DNA of 64,000 nt from Paraburkholderia atlantica (GCF_009362785.1 NZ_WHNQ01000007.1:186001-250000); one strand, 5' to 3'; positions 51,599-60,660 are shown, counted from the stretch's first letter. Numbers and translations are program-made. Notes: generated by a model not told the origin, from the sequence alone.

Positions 51599-52516
51599 TT
51601 ACATGTCGTGGAGGTGACTCACCAGGTAATCGATCAGCGCGCGTGCTCGCGACGGTAAAAATCGATTCGGCGGATACAGCAGCCAGACCGGTCCCATATA
51701 GGGACGCGCCTCGAACTCCCAGTCGGTCAGCACACGAACGATGTCGCCAGCCGAAATCGCCTGCGCAGCGACAAAATCGGGCAAGCTCGCAATGCCCAGG
51801 CCATTCAGCGCTGCATCCAACCGCGCGCTCGCATCGTTGGCGATGTAGCGCCCCTTGACTTCGACCGTCTGCGTCTCGGAGTCGCGGCGGAAATGCCATC
51901 GATTGTCGTCGACCGTCTCCCCTAGATACATGCATGCGTGCCGCGCAAGGTCGCGCGGCTCGGCCGGCGTTCCTCGCTCCGCGAGATACGCAGGTGACGC
52001 GCATAGAAGCCATTTGACCGCGCCAAGTCGCCGCGCAGCAAGGCCGGGCGGAGGCGAACGCGTGAGCCGGATCACCAGATCGACATCGTCGCGCAGCGGA
52101 TCGACATCGTGATCGGCGAAGACCAGATGGACATCCACGTCGGGCCACCTGCGCAGAAATTCGGGAACGAGCGGATGGATGACCGATCTGGCAAATGAAA
52201 TCGGCGCGCTGATGCTGACCTTGCCTCGCGGATCACCTACTCCTTGTCCAGCGACGTCGACGGCGCCCGACGCCGCGCCGACCATATCCCGGCAATACCG
52301 GTAAATCTGCGCGCCCGGGTCCGTCAAACGGATGCTACGGGTCGAGCGCTCGAGCAAGCGCGTGCCAAGCGAGTCCTCGAGCCGCTTGATCTGCCGACTG
52401 ACAGTCGACGGTGTACTGCCCAGTTGCCGCGCCGCAATGGAGAAGTTGCCGGCGTCGACGACCCTCGCAAACATTGCCATGTCGGGCAGCAACGCAAAAA
52501 GCTCATTGGGATTCAT
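51599..52516 (-). CDS. LysR-family transcriptional regulator
   Basis: A 305-residue regulator. The winged HTH is at about 15-75 (FARVVDAGNFSIAARQLGSTPSTVSRQIKRLEDSLG split over helices 2-3) and the effector-binding domain at about 95-295. It resembles the AaeR/PerR-like LTTRs that regulate a divergent gene. ATG 52516, with GAGG at good spacing, is chosen over earlier in-frame codons. It is divergent from the EamA transporter with 128 bases between, a common regulator/target layout. Confidence 0.93.
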   Translation of the reverse strand: MNPNELFALLPDMAMFARVVDAGNFSIAARQLGSTPSTVSRQIKRLEDSLGTRLLERSTRSIRLTDPGAQIYRYCRDMVGAASGAVDVAGQGVGDPRGKVSISAPISFARSVIHPLVPEFLRRWPDVDVHLVFADHDVDPLRDDVDLVIRLTRSPPPGLAARRLGAVKWLLCASPAYLAERGTPAEPRDLARHACMYLGETVDDNRWHFRRDSETQTVEVKGRYIANDASARLDAALNGLGIASLPDFVAAQAISAGDIVRVLTDWEFEARPYMGPVWLLYPPNRFLPSRARALIDYLVSHLHDM

Positions 52517-52644
52517 CGCGATCCTCGCACCTGTTCTTACATTTGTGCATTTCAAACATAAAAGATGTTCCGCTGCCGCGGATTATAGTTTTCAGTGCAA
52601 TACCCGACAATTCGGACCATCCGAATGAAAACAGAAGGTCCGTC

Positions 52645-53577
52645 ATGTCGAAGCAAAAGAGCGCGTTATGGATATCCGACCTCATGCTGCTTGCGGTCGC
52701 GATGGTGTGGGGGACGAGCTATGGGGTTGTGAAAGGCGCGCTCACGGTCTATCCGGTGCTCGGTCTGCTGGCGTTGCGCTTCGGGCTGACGTTCGTCTTG
52801 TTGTCGCCGGCGTTGCGCTCGCTGCGGCACGTCAAAGCGTCCGCCTTGCTGGGTGCGCTCGCTTCCAGCGCAATCCTGCTCAGCATCTTTTTGGCCGAGA
52901 CATTCGGTATCGCGCACACGCGTGCGTCGAATGCGGCGTTCCTTATCAGTCTGTGTGTCGCGCTGACGCCGCTGGTCGAATGGGTGCTGCTGCGACGAAA
53001 GCCTTCGAGCGGCGAATGGATCGCCGTGGGCCTGTCGTTGACGGGTGCCGCGTTCGTCAGCGGAGGCGTGATGATTCCGGGCGCAGGCGATGCGCTGATT
53101 CTGGTTGCGGCGTTGCTGCGTGCGCTGATGGTCTGCGTGACCAAGCGTGTGATGCGCGAATCGAAACTTGCGCCGTTGTCGGTGACGGCGCTCCAGGCTG
53201 GCGTCGTCGCACTGGGCAGTGTCCTCGCGGTGTTCGTGTTGCCGTCACAACATTGGCATGCGCTGCCGTCGCTCGGTGGGCACGGCGACTTCTGGGCGAG
53301 CATCGCTTACCTCGTGCTCGCCTGTACGTTGTTCGCATTCTTCGCACAGAACTTTGCAGTCAAGCGCAGTAACCCAACGCGGGTCGCTTTGCTGATGGGC
53401 AGCGAGCCCGCGTTTGGTGCGCTATTCGCATACGTATGGCTGGGTGAGCATCTTTCGGCCTCGGCGTGGTTCGGCGGAGGTCTGATGGTGCTTGCATCGG
53501 TGCTGGCGGCGGTGCCATTTAAAAGGGACGCCAACGCGAAGCTCGACATGCATCCCGCGACTTCGGTCGACGCTTAG
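52645..53577 (+). CDS. EamA/DMT-family transporter
   Basis: A 310-residue drug/metabolite transporter with ten membrane helices in two EamA repeats. Repeat 1 includes VAMVWGTSYGVVKGAL and LLALRFGLTFVLL; repeat 2 includes LLMGSEPAFGALFAYVWLGE. ATG 52645 has AGAAGG upstream. It probably exports an amino acid or metabolite; its likely regulator is the divergent LysR protein. Confidence 0.9.
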   Translation: MSKQKSALWISDLMLLAVAMVWGTSYGVVKGALTVYPVLGLLALRFGLTFVLLSPALRSLRHVKASALLGALASSAILLSIFLAETFGIAHTRASNAAFLISLCVALTPLVEWVLLRRKPSSGEWIAVGLSLTGAAFVSGGVMIPGAGDALILVAALLRALMVCVTKRVMRESKLAPLSVTALQAGVVALGSVLAVFVLPSQHWHALPSLGGHGDFWASIAYLVLACTLFAFFAQNFAVKRSNPTRVALLMGSEPAFGALFAYVWLGEHLSASAWFGGGLMVLASVLAAVPFKRDANAKLDMHPATSVDA

Positions 53578-53584
53578 CCTACTT

Positions 53585-53842
53585 TCAGGCTACGCGTTGA
53601 CCGCAAGGCCCGGCTTGAGTGACAGATTTCGCGCAGCACGCACCTGCCTCTTGCATGGACGGGCACTTGACCGAGCCATACGAACAGAAGACACAGCAGT
53701 CGCCGGGCTTCGGAGAAAGCAAGGTTTGGCAGCTCGGGCATTCGTAGAAGTAGACGCAGGCGTCGGTCGGCATCGTCACGTCTGACATGCACCGGCAGTG
53801 CGGACAGGTCAACGCGGACTCGAGGATCGGTGAGGTTTGCAT
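53585..53842 (-). CDS. GDCCVFCSY-type cysteine-rich zinc-ribbon protein
   Basis: An 85-residue protein with ten or more cysteines. It contains CPHCRCM, YECPSCQTLL and the signature GDCCVFCSYGSVKCPS, which I recognise from small conserved bacterial proteins often found near metal-related genes. A zinc- or metal-binding role is likely, but its function is not established. The gene is convergent with the EamA transporter (7 bases apart). Confidence 0.8.
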   Translation of the reverse strand: MQTSPILESALTCPHCRCMSDVTMPTDACVYFYECPSCQTLLSPKPGDCCVFCSYGSVKCPSMQEAGACCAKSVTQAGPCGQRVA

Positions 53843-54224
53843 GGATCTTGTCTACATCCGTACTCCTTACACATCTCAATGTTAGCGCCGGTAACCGTCG
53901 CGGGGCGTGCGCAAAGTCCTTGCCGCATCGAAGTCCATCATCCCGATGCGATACCTGTCACAAATAACCATTGCGGTGGAATAAAGGCGCGCCGTTGGCG
54001 TTCGTAGGTTAGGCGTCGCGTGCAAGAGCGCGGAGCCGTGGAACCGCGAAACGGAATCGTCGGCCGCGCACAGCGGTTGCTTGCCCGTTTTGTAGAAGGT
54101 TTGCCTGTCCTTTTTGTAACCAACGCCGGCGTCGCGGGACTTGCCGCCAGCGATCCGCGACTCGCCGGCTCAACGCGTGGCCGCGCGGCAAGTCAGTCGC
54201 GTTGGCTGTGCAGGAGAGTTCTAC
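53843..54224. other. Intergenic region with an ECF-type promoter motif
   Basis: 382 bases with no supported gene. The ECF-like motif at 53978-54003 points towards the small lipoprotein gene but lies over 200 bases upstream of it. I find no sigma factor gene here. Confidence 0.35.
53978..54003 (+). promoter_or_regulatory. ECF sigma factor-like promoter
   Basis: GGAATAAA and, 13 bases after it, CGTTC. This -35 GGAATA/-10 CGTT pair is typical for ECF sigma promoters in this order. The flanking TGTCACAAATAACC is part of a pattern I have seen conserved upstream of ECF loci. Confidence 0.35.
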
Positions 54225-54371
54225 ATGAAAGTATCAAGATTGTTATCGGCCGTATCCGTGATCATCGCGCTAGGCGTCGCATCGTTGTCGTTGGCCGCGT
54301 GCCAGTCCACGGGCGGCGACATGGGCTCGTCGGGCAGCAGCAGCGGCGCCACCAGCAGCGGTGGCTATTGA
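54225..54371 (+). CDS. Small outer-membrane-type lipoprotein, 48 residues
   Basis: A 48-residue protein that is almost all signal peptide. The hydrophobic stretch VSVIIALGVASLSLAAC ends in the lipobox LAAC (C26), leaving a mature 23-residue tail rich in Ser, Gly and Thr. AGGAGA precedes the ATG. Such tiny lipoproteins are common near stress promoters; the function is unknown. A terminator at 54500-54527 follows about 130 bases later. Confidence 0.75.
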   Translation: MKVSRLLSAVSVIIALGVASLSLAACQSTGGDMGSSGSSSGATSSGGY

Positions 54372-54499
54372 TGCGCGCCCGCGCGACCGTCGGCGTCGCG
54401 TGAACTTCGAAGCGGAAGTGATACCGCGGCTCCCTTAGCCGCCGCGCTATGCGCGTGCGCTGACGTGCCCTCGGTCTGGGCGGTCAGCCTGACCGGAAC

Positions 54500-54537
54500 A
54501 GCCCGATCGGCTTACGCTGATCGGGCTGTCTCCTTTT
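54500..54537 (+). terminator. Intrinsic terminator
   Basis: GCCCGATC (54501-54508) and GATCGGGC (54519-54526), followed by TGTCTCCTTTT. It could end the small lipoprotein transcript before the methyltransferase gene. Confidence 0.6.
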
Positions 54538-54730
54538 GGTGAGATCGTCGTGGATACGGGACAAATATTCGCTCGAACCTCAGTCAGCGGTTCGCTCACA
54601 AACACAGTTCAGCCTTAGCCGCTACATAAGGTGTTCGACTTCGCTCCGTACGGTGGCGAACATTAAAAGAATTTGGCCCGCCTACGATGGGAGCAGGCAC
54701 TTCACCCGCCCTTCCGCTCCGGGAGCAACG

Positions 54731-55792
54731 ATGGCCAACATACCACCCGTGGTTCGGCAGGAGTCTGGGGCTGCCTCCACGAATCAGCGCGAACCCTCTC
54801 CTGAACGGTTGCTCCAACTGGGCATGGGATTCTGGGCGACCAAGACGCTGTTGTCAGCAGTCGAACTCGGCGTATTCACACGCCTTGCGATCGCGCCTCA
54901 GAACGCTGAGGAACTGAGAGAAGCAGTCGGACTGCATCCGCGCTCGGCACTCGATTTTCTCGATGCGCTGGTCGCTTTGAATCTGCTGGAACGCGAAAAC
55001 GGGAAATACCGCAATACACAGGATGCCGAGCTTTTTCTGGACAAGGCCAAGGCAAGCTACGTGGGTGGATTGCTGGAAATGGCCAACGCTCGGCTGTATC
55101 CGTTTTGGGGCTTGCTGACGGAAGCGCTTCGCACGGGGATGCCGCAAAATGAGATCAAACACGGCGGCAACCCCTTCGATGCACTCTATCGCGACGAGCC
55201 GTCACTGCGAGGCTTCCTGCAAGCGATGACCGGGATCAGCCTAGGCCCAGCCAAGGCGATGGCGCAAAAATTTCCCTGGCAAAACTACCGCACTTTCCTC
55301 GACATTGGCGCGGCGCAAGGAGCCTTGCCCGTAGAGATCGCACTCGCGCATCCCCACTTGCGTGGCGGTGGTTTCGACCTGCCAGTAGTGGGCCCTGTGT
55401 TCGAGCAGTACGTGGCGTCGCACGGCCTGCAGGAGCGGCTAAGTTTCCATTCGGGCGACTTCTTCAAAGATCCGTGCCCCTCGGCAGACGTGCTGGTGAT
55501 GGGACACATCCTCCACGACTGGGACCTTGCGCAGAAGATGGAGCTCCTCACGAAGTGCCACGCAGCGCTGCCTCCCGGAGGGTGCCTGATCGTCTACGAC
55601 GCAGTGATCGACGATGAGCGCAGGCAGAATGCCTTCGGCCTTCTGATGAGCTTGAACATGCTTATCGAGACGCCGGGCGGTTTCGACTATACCGGTGCGC
55701 AATGTTGCGCATGGATGAAGGAGGTTGGCTTCACACAGGTTCGCGTCGAGCCGCTCGCTGGCCCGGATTCAATGGTGATCGGAACCAAATAG
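54731..55792 (+). CDS. SAM-dependent O-methyltransferase (plant/fungal-like dimerising family)
   Basis: A 353-residue methyltransferase. An N-terminal dimerisation winged helix (about 25-105: [42 protein letters not shown]) precedes a Rossmann SAM-binding domain with [14 protein letters not shown] (SAM loop), GFDLPVV and HILHDWD, which has the expected catalytic histidine. It is of the acetylserotonin/hydroxyneurosporene type and probably acts on a hydroxylated small molecule. The ATG at 54731 has GGGAG before it. Beyond its end the sequence becomes fragmentary, so it borders the accessory segment. Confidence 0.88.
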   Translation: MANIPPVVRQESGAASTNQREPSPERLLQLGMGFWATKTLLSAVELGVFTRLAIAPQNAEELREAVGLHPRSALDFLDALVALNLLERENGKYRNTQDAELFLDKAKASYVGGLLEMANARLYPFWGLLTEALRTGMPQNEIKHGGNPFDALYRDEPSLRGFLQAMTGISLGPAKAMAQKFPWQNYRTFLDIGAAQGALPVEIALAHPHLRGGGFDLPVVGPVFEQYVASHGLQERLSFHSGDFFKDPCPSADVLVMGHILHDWDLAQKMELLTKCHAALPPGGCLIVYDAVIDDERRQNAFGLLMSLNMLIETPGGFDYTGAQCCAWMKEVGFTQVRVEPLAGPDSMVIGTK

Positions 55793-55956
55793 AAGCGTGG
55801 GGAGTGCCGTGGCATTTTCCAGGACGGGGCGCTGGTAGCGCCATGCCGGCACGGAACTGGCCCGATGTACTCATTCAGTCGTCGATGGACTCGTCTTCTG
55901 CCACCGCGGTCACTCGCGCGATCAGAACACCGCGGTCCACGCTCAAAAGCCCGTGA

Positions 55957-56139
55957 TCAGAAATTCTGTCCTAGCTTGCGGTTGTATGCCGTCAAGCGGT
56001 CAAACAGGTGTAGTTCGAGATTGCTGCCGCTGAACTGGTAGAGACGAAATTTTTTCTTCGCGAGCGCGCCCGTGGACATGCGCGCACCGAACGCCCCGAC
56101 GACACATGCAAGATCATAGGCAACCGATAATTCATTGTC
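55957..56139 (-). pseudogene. Unidentified C-terminal gene fragment
   Basis: A minus-strand frame of about 59 codons opening after a stop and ending at TGA 55957-55959. The translated stretch (LACVVGAFGARMSTGALAK, FRLYQFSGSNLELHLFDRL) has normal coding character but no start codon, and I cannot name the family. It lies beside the hydrolase duplicate and is probably the 3' end of a gene disrupted when the accessory segment formed. Confidence 0.4.
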
Positions 56140-56159
56140 AGGTCATGAAAGAGTGCCCC

Positions 56160-56296
56160 GTTCAGGATAATGGCCGAGCTTCTCCCGCACTTCGGGCGGC
56201 GCCCCATCCTTGCCGATCGCAGTGGTGTCCTTCTGACCGATCAACAGCAACGTCGGCATGCTAAGCTGCCCCAGCTCATAAAAAACCGGCTGCGTG
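56160..56296 (-). repeat. 137-bp direct repeat, left copy (part of alpha/beta hydrolase gene)
   Basis: 133 of 137 bases are identical, without gaps, to 60804-60940 in the intact hydrolase gene, in the same orientation. The copy has no reading frame of its own. It marks the left side of a 4.5-kb segment that holds the HEPN/nuclease-like pair and IS1182. Confidence 0.9.
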
Positions 56297-56541
56297 CAAC
56301 TGTTGACACCAATAACTTTTCGCCGACGCCGTCCAAATCCTTATCCGATAAGGGGTTGAGCGCAATTCAGTTGGGCCAGAGGCAGCAAAATGGTTGTTCG
56401 CGGACTTCTAGGGAACGGCGGTTCCCGACCCGAAGCAGCCGATCGCCTTTCTCGGAAGCGGTCGCTCGATCTGCTGAGATCTACATCCAGTGGGAGAGGA
56501 GGCTACTGCTTGCGCGAAACTCCTAGGACCTGCGATGGTCG

Positions 56542-57447
56542 TCATGGAAAACTGTCCGATGCACACTCTAGACAGCCAGATGAGCAGAAGTATTTTCCGC
56601 TTTCATTGAATTCCCCATCTTCCGGATGGTAAAAATTCTCACACTGAATACACCGACGAACGAAGCTATCTTCGTGACAAGCAGTGCATTTCCCGGCATA
56701 GAGCTGCTGCTTTTGTTCATTCAAAGCTTCGACAATATACGTGTGATTGTGGCAAACATGACATTTAATCAACCTCACTTCGTGCTCTACATCAAGAGAG
56801 TCAAAGCAGTTGAGGCAGATCAGATACTCCATTCCATCTGCGCCTATCAGTCCAAAAAATTCTCCGGTTATTACAGTACGCTGCTGGCAGGTCAAGCAAG
56901 GCCTGACATCCATCTTATGCACGTTTTTTAGCTGCTCCACGAATCCTTGGACGCCTTTTCCCCACATTCTATTTTTCGACATAACGGAAGGCAAGCCGTA
57001 ACTCCTCTCAAACAGCAGTCCACCGAAATCAGAATGCCATGTGCTATGAATAAAATAAAGTGTTTTTACTACGTTTATGGCAAGTTCATCCGGTGAACCG
57101 GTGTGCTGCGCTTTGTGCAGAATCGAGTTTCTGGCATCCAAGAGGTTAACAAGCTCACGCTTCACGCCGAAAGACCATGTCCTCGTAGAGTAGTAAAGAT
57201 TCAATATCTGAGAAAAATCAATGTATTCATTTTGCCCGATTCCATTCTTTTTCTTTCGAATTTGATCGATTCTCCCCTTCTTTGTGAAATAAAATTTAAG
57301 AAAAAGTTCTAGAGCAATCTGCGCATTGACGGCCGCAAACTTTAGATACTTACGATCCCTATCCGCTCGCTCAAGAAGTTCGAAGGAGAACATGGAAAAG
57401 TCTACGAATCCATCTTGAAGCTGATCTACGTTTGGAAGTGATTTCAT
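56542..57447 (-). CDS. HEPN-motif and zinc-ribbon protein of unknown function
   Basis: A 301-residue protein not known to me as a named family. The N-terminal half (about 20-140) is all-helical and contains DARNSILHK: R106-N107-x3-H111 fits the Rx4-6H catalytic motif of HEPN ribonucleases. The C-terminal part (about 185-300) has at least six CxxC pairs (CLTC, CLNC, CHVC, CTAC, CIQC and a final C-x3-CLEC), likely several zinc ribbons. It uses Lys, Asn and Ile far more than the flanking genes, indicating transfer. ATG 57447 overlaps the stop of an upstream small frame. A toxin or RNA-targeting defence role is possible but unproven. Confidence 0.6.
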   Translation of the reverse strand: MKSLPNVDQLQDGFVDFSMFSFELLERADRDRKYLKFAAVNAQIALELFLKFYFTKKGRIDQIRKKKNGIGQNEYIDFSQILNLYYSTRTWSFGVKRELVNLLDARNSILHKAQHTGSPDELAINVVKTLYFIHSTWHSDFGGLLFERSYGLPSVMSKNRMWGKGVQGFVEQLKNVHKMDVRPCLTCQQRTVITGEFFGLIGADGMEYLICLNCFDSLDVEHEVRLIKCHVCHNHTYIVEALNEQKQQLYAGKCTACHEDSFVRRCIQCENFYHPEDGEFNESGKYFCSSGCLECASDSFP

Positions 57448-57722
57448 GTAAGCGCGTGATATTTTCTATATCTGTTTCGATCGATTGCTTTGACGTAATC
57501 GACTACCGGGCCGCTGATGTAATCGGTGTCGGCGATTTCGGCTGAGGCGTCGAATGTTCGCTTGTGTCCGCACTGCCGTCTCACGACCGAGCGTGACGGT
57601 GCTTGTCGGGTCCATAATGCAAAATACTTTACCCGACCGTGACGGGACATTCGATTTTCCTCAACGCGGCCCTTGAAATAAACAAAGGCCAGCGCCCGGA
57701 AACTGGATAAGTCGGCTGTCAC
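57444..57722 (-). CDS. Uncertain 92-residue reading frame upstream of the HEPN gene
   Basis: A 92-codon minus-strand frame whose TGA overlaps the HEPN gene start (ATGA), which would allow translational coupling. The protein is basic with no domain I recognise and an odd composition (RHGRVKYFALWTRQAPSRS). Its GC content is higher than both neighbours, and similar sequence may be an intergenic repeat rather than a gene. I give it low confidence. Confidence 0.25.
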   Translation of the reverse strand: MTADLSSFRALAFVYFKGRVEENRMSRHGRVKYFALWTRQAPSRSVVRRQCGHKRTFDASAEIADTDYISGPVVDYVKAIDRNRYRKYHALT

Positions 57723-57760
57723 ACGAACGACGACCGATTACGACCCTGTTTAGCGAGCTA

Positions 57761-58588
57761 TTATTTGAACTCAACCGCAGGAGCATTGTTGCGGATGTGA
57801 TGCGTTTTAATTTTTTTCCAACCCTCGGACATTCTTCCAAAATACTCTATATAAGGCGTTTCCTTTCGTCGTCTTGCCTCTCGAGTCGCAAACTGCAGGA
57901 GGTTTGAGTAAAAGTAGAATAAACCAATTTTTCTATCGTCGGTGTCTTCGGCGTAACGACCTTCTGACGGATTGATAATTCCCTTTCCCAAAATATAAAT
58001 CCGATCAATTATTTTCGCATCGATGCCAGCACTATCAGCGCAAGCTTTATAGCGCAAATATTCATCCTCTAAATTTCCTTTGATATTGCTACTGTATGCA
58101 AAAATAGATATGAAATATCGGCACTCTTCCGACGTTGGCTCATGTCCGCGGGCATATCGATTAAGCTTGTTGCCAAATGGTTTTAGTTTAAATAATTTTT
58201 CCGCCTTTATAAGACAATCTTTATATTCTTCTGTGTTAATTGTCGATTTTACCTCAGTGACGGACATTACCGACTCAGCTTGCAAAATCGTAGGCTGCTG
58301 ATTCAATACGGGAATACCGTCGATAGCGCGGTAGATAATGAGATCGCTTTGAGGGCTAACATTACCCTTAGAGTCGATGATTTCCCCAGATGTGACGGAG
58401 AACCGACGTGGCAACAGAGACTCAAAAAATTCTTTGATAGGGTTTTCGCGCTGCTCGCCCTTGGATAAGGCGTGTGAGATACCGCCTGCCTCGATGAAAC
58501 CGGCGAGGAACCGCTGGTATGCCCCCTCCATACGACTTGTAATTTGATGGGCTGGATTTTCTGCACGATCTTTGTAATATCCCTTCAT
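57761..58588 (-). CDS. PD-(D/E)XK nuclease-like (DUF6602-type) protein
   Basis: A 275-residue protein. Residues 40-120 hold GEIIDSKGNVSPQSDLIIYR and TILQAESVMSVTEVKST: Asp82 and E112-V-K114 have the spacing of the D...ExK core of PD-(D/E)XK nucleases, as in the DUF6602 family. The start at 58588 (KGYYKDRAEN) is preferred because the upstream in-frame codons run into a remnant region. It is AT-rich like the HEPN gene 39-320 bases downstream, on the same strand. The pair looks like a transferred two-gene unit. The nuclease role is inferred from the motif only. Confidence 0.55.
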   Translation of the reverse strand: MKGYYKDRAENPAHQITSRMEGAYQRFLAGFIEAGGISHALSKGEQRENPIKEFFESLLPRRFSVTSGEIIDSKGNVSPQSDLIIYRAIDGIPVLNQQPTILQAESVMSVTEVKSTINTEEYKDCLIKAEKLFKLKPFGNKLNRYARGHEPTSEECRYFISIFAYSSNIKGNLEDEYLRYKACADSAGIDAKIIDRIYILGKGIINPSEGRYAEDTDDRKIGLFYFYSNLLQFATREARRRKETPYIEYFGRMSEGWKKIKTHHIRNNAPAVEFK

Positions 58589-58639
58589 TTTCCATTTCCG
58601 AATGCAAAAATTTTTGCCCAGTGAGACGACAGGAGTCGA

Positions 58640-58882
58640 ACCCTCGGCTACGTACGCTCTCAACACGTGCTCTCGTTCCGAACACCCAACCACCATCGCT
58701 GGAGATAAAACCGCCTCACAGAGCTACATCGGCCAAACGCTGGCGAAATTTAGGGCTCGGCCATAGTTTTTTGGGCTTGGGGGAGATGTCAATAGACGTA
58801 AGCTATGCTTCATGGCGCAGGACGGTTGCCATCCGTGACCAATTGCCAGCGATTCTCATGATGTTGCCGAGCGTCTGGTACT
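58640..58882 (-). pseudogene. Remnant of an interrupted gene and an IS1380-like transposase start
   Basis: Immediately left of the IS1182 end, a minus-strand frame reads QYQTLGNIMRIAGNWSRMATVLRHEA-stop, the tail of a gene cut by the insertion. In the same frame after a stop follow KLWPSPKFRQRLADVAL-stop-GGFISSDGGW, of which GGxISSDGG recalls the N-terminus of IS1380-family transposases. Both are broken. The family call for the second part is tentative. Confidence 0.35.
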
Positions 58883-60532
58883 GGCCGAGGCCGTGTAAAA
58901 ACGTCTGGGGCGGCAGGCCGGAAGAGCACCTGTGAGACCGCGTCTGCGCAGTTCCGGTTTGCCAGCGACTGACCGGATCGCGTTATGCGAGCAATCATGG
59001 TCAGGCGTGAGATCACGCGCCTGCCAGCTTCATCGCTCGCAATGTCTTTGCAAATCCGAGAATCCTGATGACGCGCTTGAGGTTGTATGCCAGCACATGC
59101 AAGCTCATTTCAGTCGATACGTGCCCGAGCCTGCGCGTCTGGAAGTGGGTTGAGCCCATCCAGTGCTTCAGTGTGCCGAACACGTGTTCGACCGTTCGAC
59201 GTCGTATTGTCATGGCGTCAAGCTGGCGATCGAGTCTGAGTTGCATTCTCTCGAGTACCGCTTCGTGTTCCCACCGACGAATGCGCCGGTAAGGAGCCGG
59301 CGTGCACTGGTTTCTGAGCGGACAGCGCGGACAGGCGCTGCTCCAGTAGGTCCGCAGTTTCAGCAGATTGGCACTCTCAAAGGAGGTGTACCTGTATATC
59401 GCACGTTGACCCGCCGGACACAGGTACTGGTCATCCTTGGCGATGTAAATGAAGTCGGCCCGGTCGAACCGACCGTCAGCCTTTGCACCGGAGGTTTGGC
59501 TCTTTGGCACCAGCGCCGCAATACCCGCGTCGTCGCACGCCTTGATCTCCGGTGCGCTGAAGTATCCGCGGTCTGCCAGTGCCTTGATTTTCTTCTTGCC
59601 CATCGCATCGCGCGCGGCTTTAGCCATCGGGCTCAACTTCGTTCGGTCGCTGCCGACATTCGTGACTTCGTGGGCGACGATGAGATGGTGTCGGGTGTCG
59701 ACGGCTACCTGGACGTTGTAGCCAACCACGCCCGTACCCTTGGCTTGCGAGATCATCGAGCGTGAGTCGGGGTCGGTCATCGAGATCTGCTTTTCCGGCA
59801 GATCGTTCAGAAGCTCTGCTGCGTGATCCAGATCGCGCATCTGTTCGCGCAGCGTCTCAATCTTCTCCCTTAGCCGCTCAGTCTTCGCTTCTACCTCGGC
59901 TGGTTGAGTGCGATCGGCAGTCTCCATCGCATCCAGATAACGCTGGATGCTTTGTTCGATCTGCGCCTGACGCCGCGTGATCTTGTTGGGCGTGAAGTTG
60001 TTGTCGCGGCTGTTGACCGCCTTGAACTTGCTGCTGTCGATGGCCACGACCGCTTGTGTGAACAGCTTCAGGTCACGGCATATCACGACGAAGCGACGGC
60101 ATACGTTGCGAATACCATCACCATTGCTGCGCCTGAACTCGGCAATCGTCTTGAAGTCTGGCGCGAGCCGGCCGGTCAGCCACATCAGTTCGACATTGCG
60201 CTGGCACTCCCGCTCCAGACGTCGGCTCGACTGCACGCGATTGAGATAGCCGTAGATATAGATCTTGAGCAGCACTGTGGGGTGGTAAGACGGTCGACCA
60301 GTGATTGCAGGCGTGGCGCCTTCAAATCCCAGAGAAACCAGCTCGAGTTCTTCAACGAATGCGTCGATGATCCGGACGGGATTGTCTTCTGCAATAAAGT
60401 CATCGAGACATTCCGGCAGCAGCGTTGCCTGATTGCGGTCTGCACCTTCGACAAATCGCCCCATCTTCGCCTTTCGCGCCAACAGGTTGATTTAGTCTAG
60501 GCGATCAAGCACGTTTTTACACGGCCTCGGCC
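58883..60532. mobile_element. IS1182-family insertion sequence, complete (1650 bp)
   Basis: The ends are perfect 22-bp inverted repeats: GGCCGAGGCC...AAAACGT at 58883-58904 and its complement at 60511-60532. One intact transposase gene lies between them on the minus strand. No clear target duplication was found in the flanks (ctggtact before, gactacag after). The element sits inside the segment between the two hydrolase direct repeats. Confidence 0.9.
59013..60482 (-). CDS. IS1182-family transposase
   Basis: A 489-residue DDE transposase. The N-terminal DUF772-type domain includes AITGRPSYHPTVLLKIYIYG and SSRRLERECQRNVELMWLTG; the catalytic core has VVAIDSSKFKAV, ADRGYFSAPEIKAC and, near the end, RRRTVEHVFGTLKHWMG, supplying the three acidic residues. 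A coiled-coil lies at about 200-240. The frame is intact and the IS ends are perfect, so the element is probably active or recently so. Confidence 0.95.
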   Translation of the reverse strand: MARKAKMGRFVEGADRNQATLLPECLDDFIAEDNPVRIIDAFVEELELVSLGFEGATPAITGRPSYHPTVLLKIYIYGYLNRVQSSRRLERECQRNVELMWLTGRLAPDFKTIAEFRRSNGDGIRNVCRRFVVICRDLKLFTQAVVAIDSSKFKAVNSRDNNFTPNKITRRQAQIEQSIQRYLDAMETADRTQPAEVEAKTERLREKIETLREQMRDLDHAAELLNDLPEKQISMTDPDSRSMISQAKGTGVVGYNVQVAVDTRHHLIVAHEVTNVGSDRTKLSPMAKAARDAMGKKKIKALADRGYFSAPEIKACDDAGIAALVPKSQTSGAKADGRFDRADFIYIAKDDQYLCPAGQRAIYRYTSFESANLLKLRTYWSSACPRCPLRNQCTPAPYRRIRRWEHEAVLERMQLRLDRQLDAMTIRRRTVEHVFGTLKHWMGSTHFQTRRLGHVSTEMSLHVLAYNLKRVIRILGFAKTLRAMKLAGA

Positions 60533-60660
60533 GACTACAGCCTGTCCGCCAGCGTCCTCCCTGGAAATCCGCGAAAAACCATAAAGTAGCTGCCAGGAAG
60601 TTTCGCCTGGCGACGTAGGACGCAGGAGTACGGTAGCGGGACAGCAAGCCGGTTGGACGC

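Larger units (their letters stand above)
55793..56541. other. Fragmented intergenic segment at the left edge of the accessory region
   Basis: 749 bases without an intact gene. It contains a 59-codon gene fragment (55957-56139) and a 137-bp copy of part of the alpha/beta hydrolase gene (56160-56296). From 56297 to 56541 I see only a small palindrome, CCTTATC-C-GATAAGG, near 56339-56355, and no supported gene. Confidence 0.5.

Noticed and set aside
58620..58690. A tRNA-like stretch (GGTTCGACTCC) on the minus strand
   Set aside because: The T-arm stem pairs only three bases, and no acceptor or anticodon stem can be folded. It may be a tRNA-gene relic but is not a tRNA.
58870..60545. Target-site duplication of the IS1182 element
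   Set aside because: The flanks (ctggtact and gactacag) share no direct repeat of four or more bases in the expected place.
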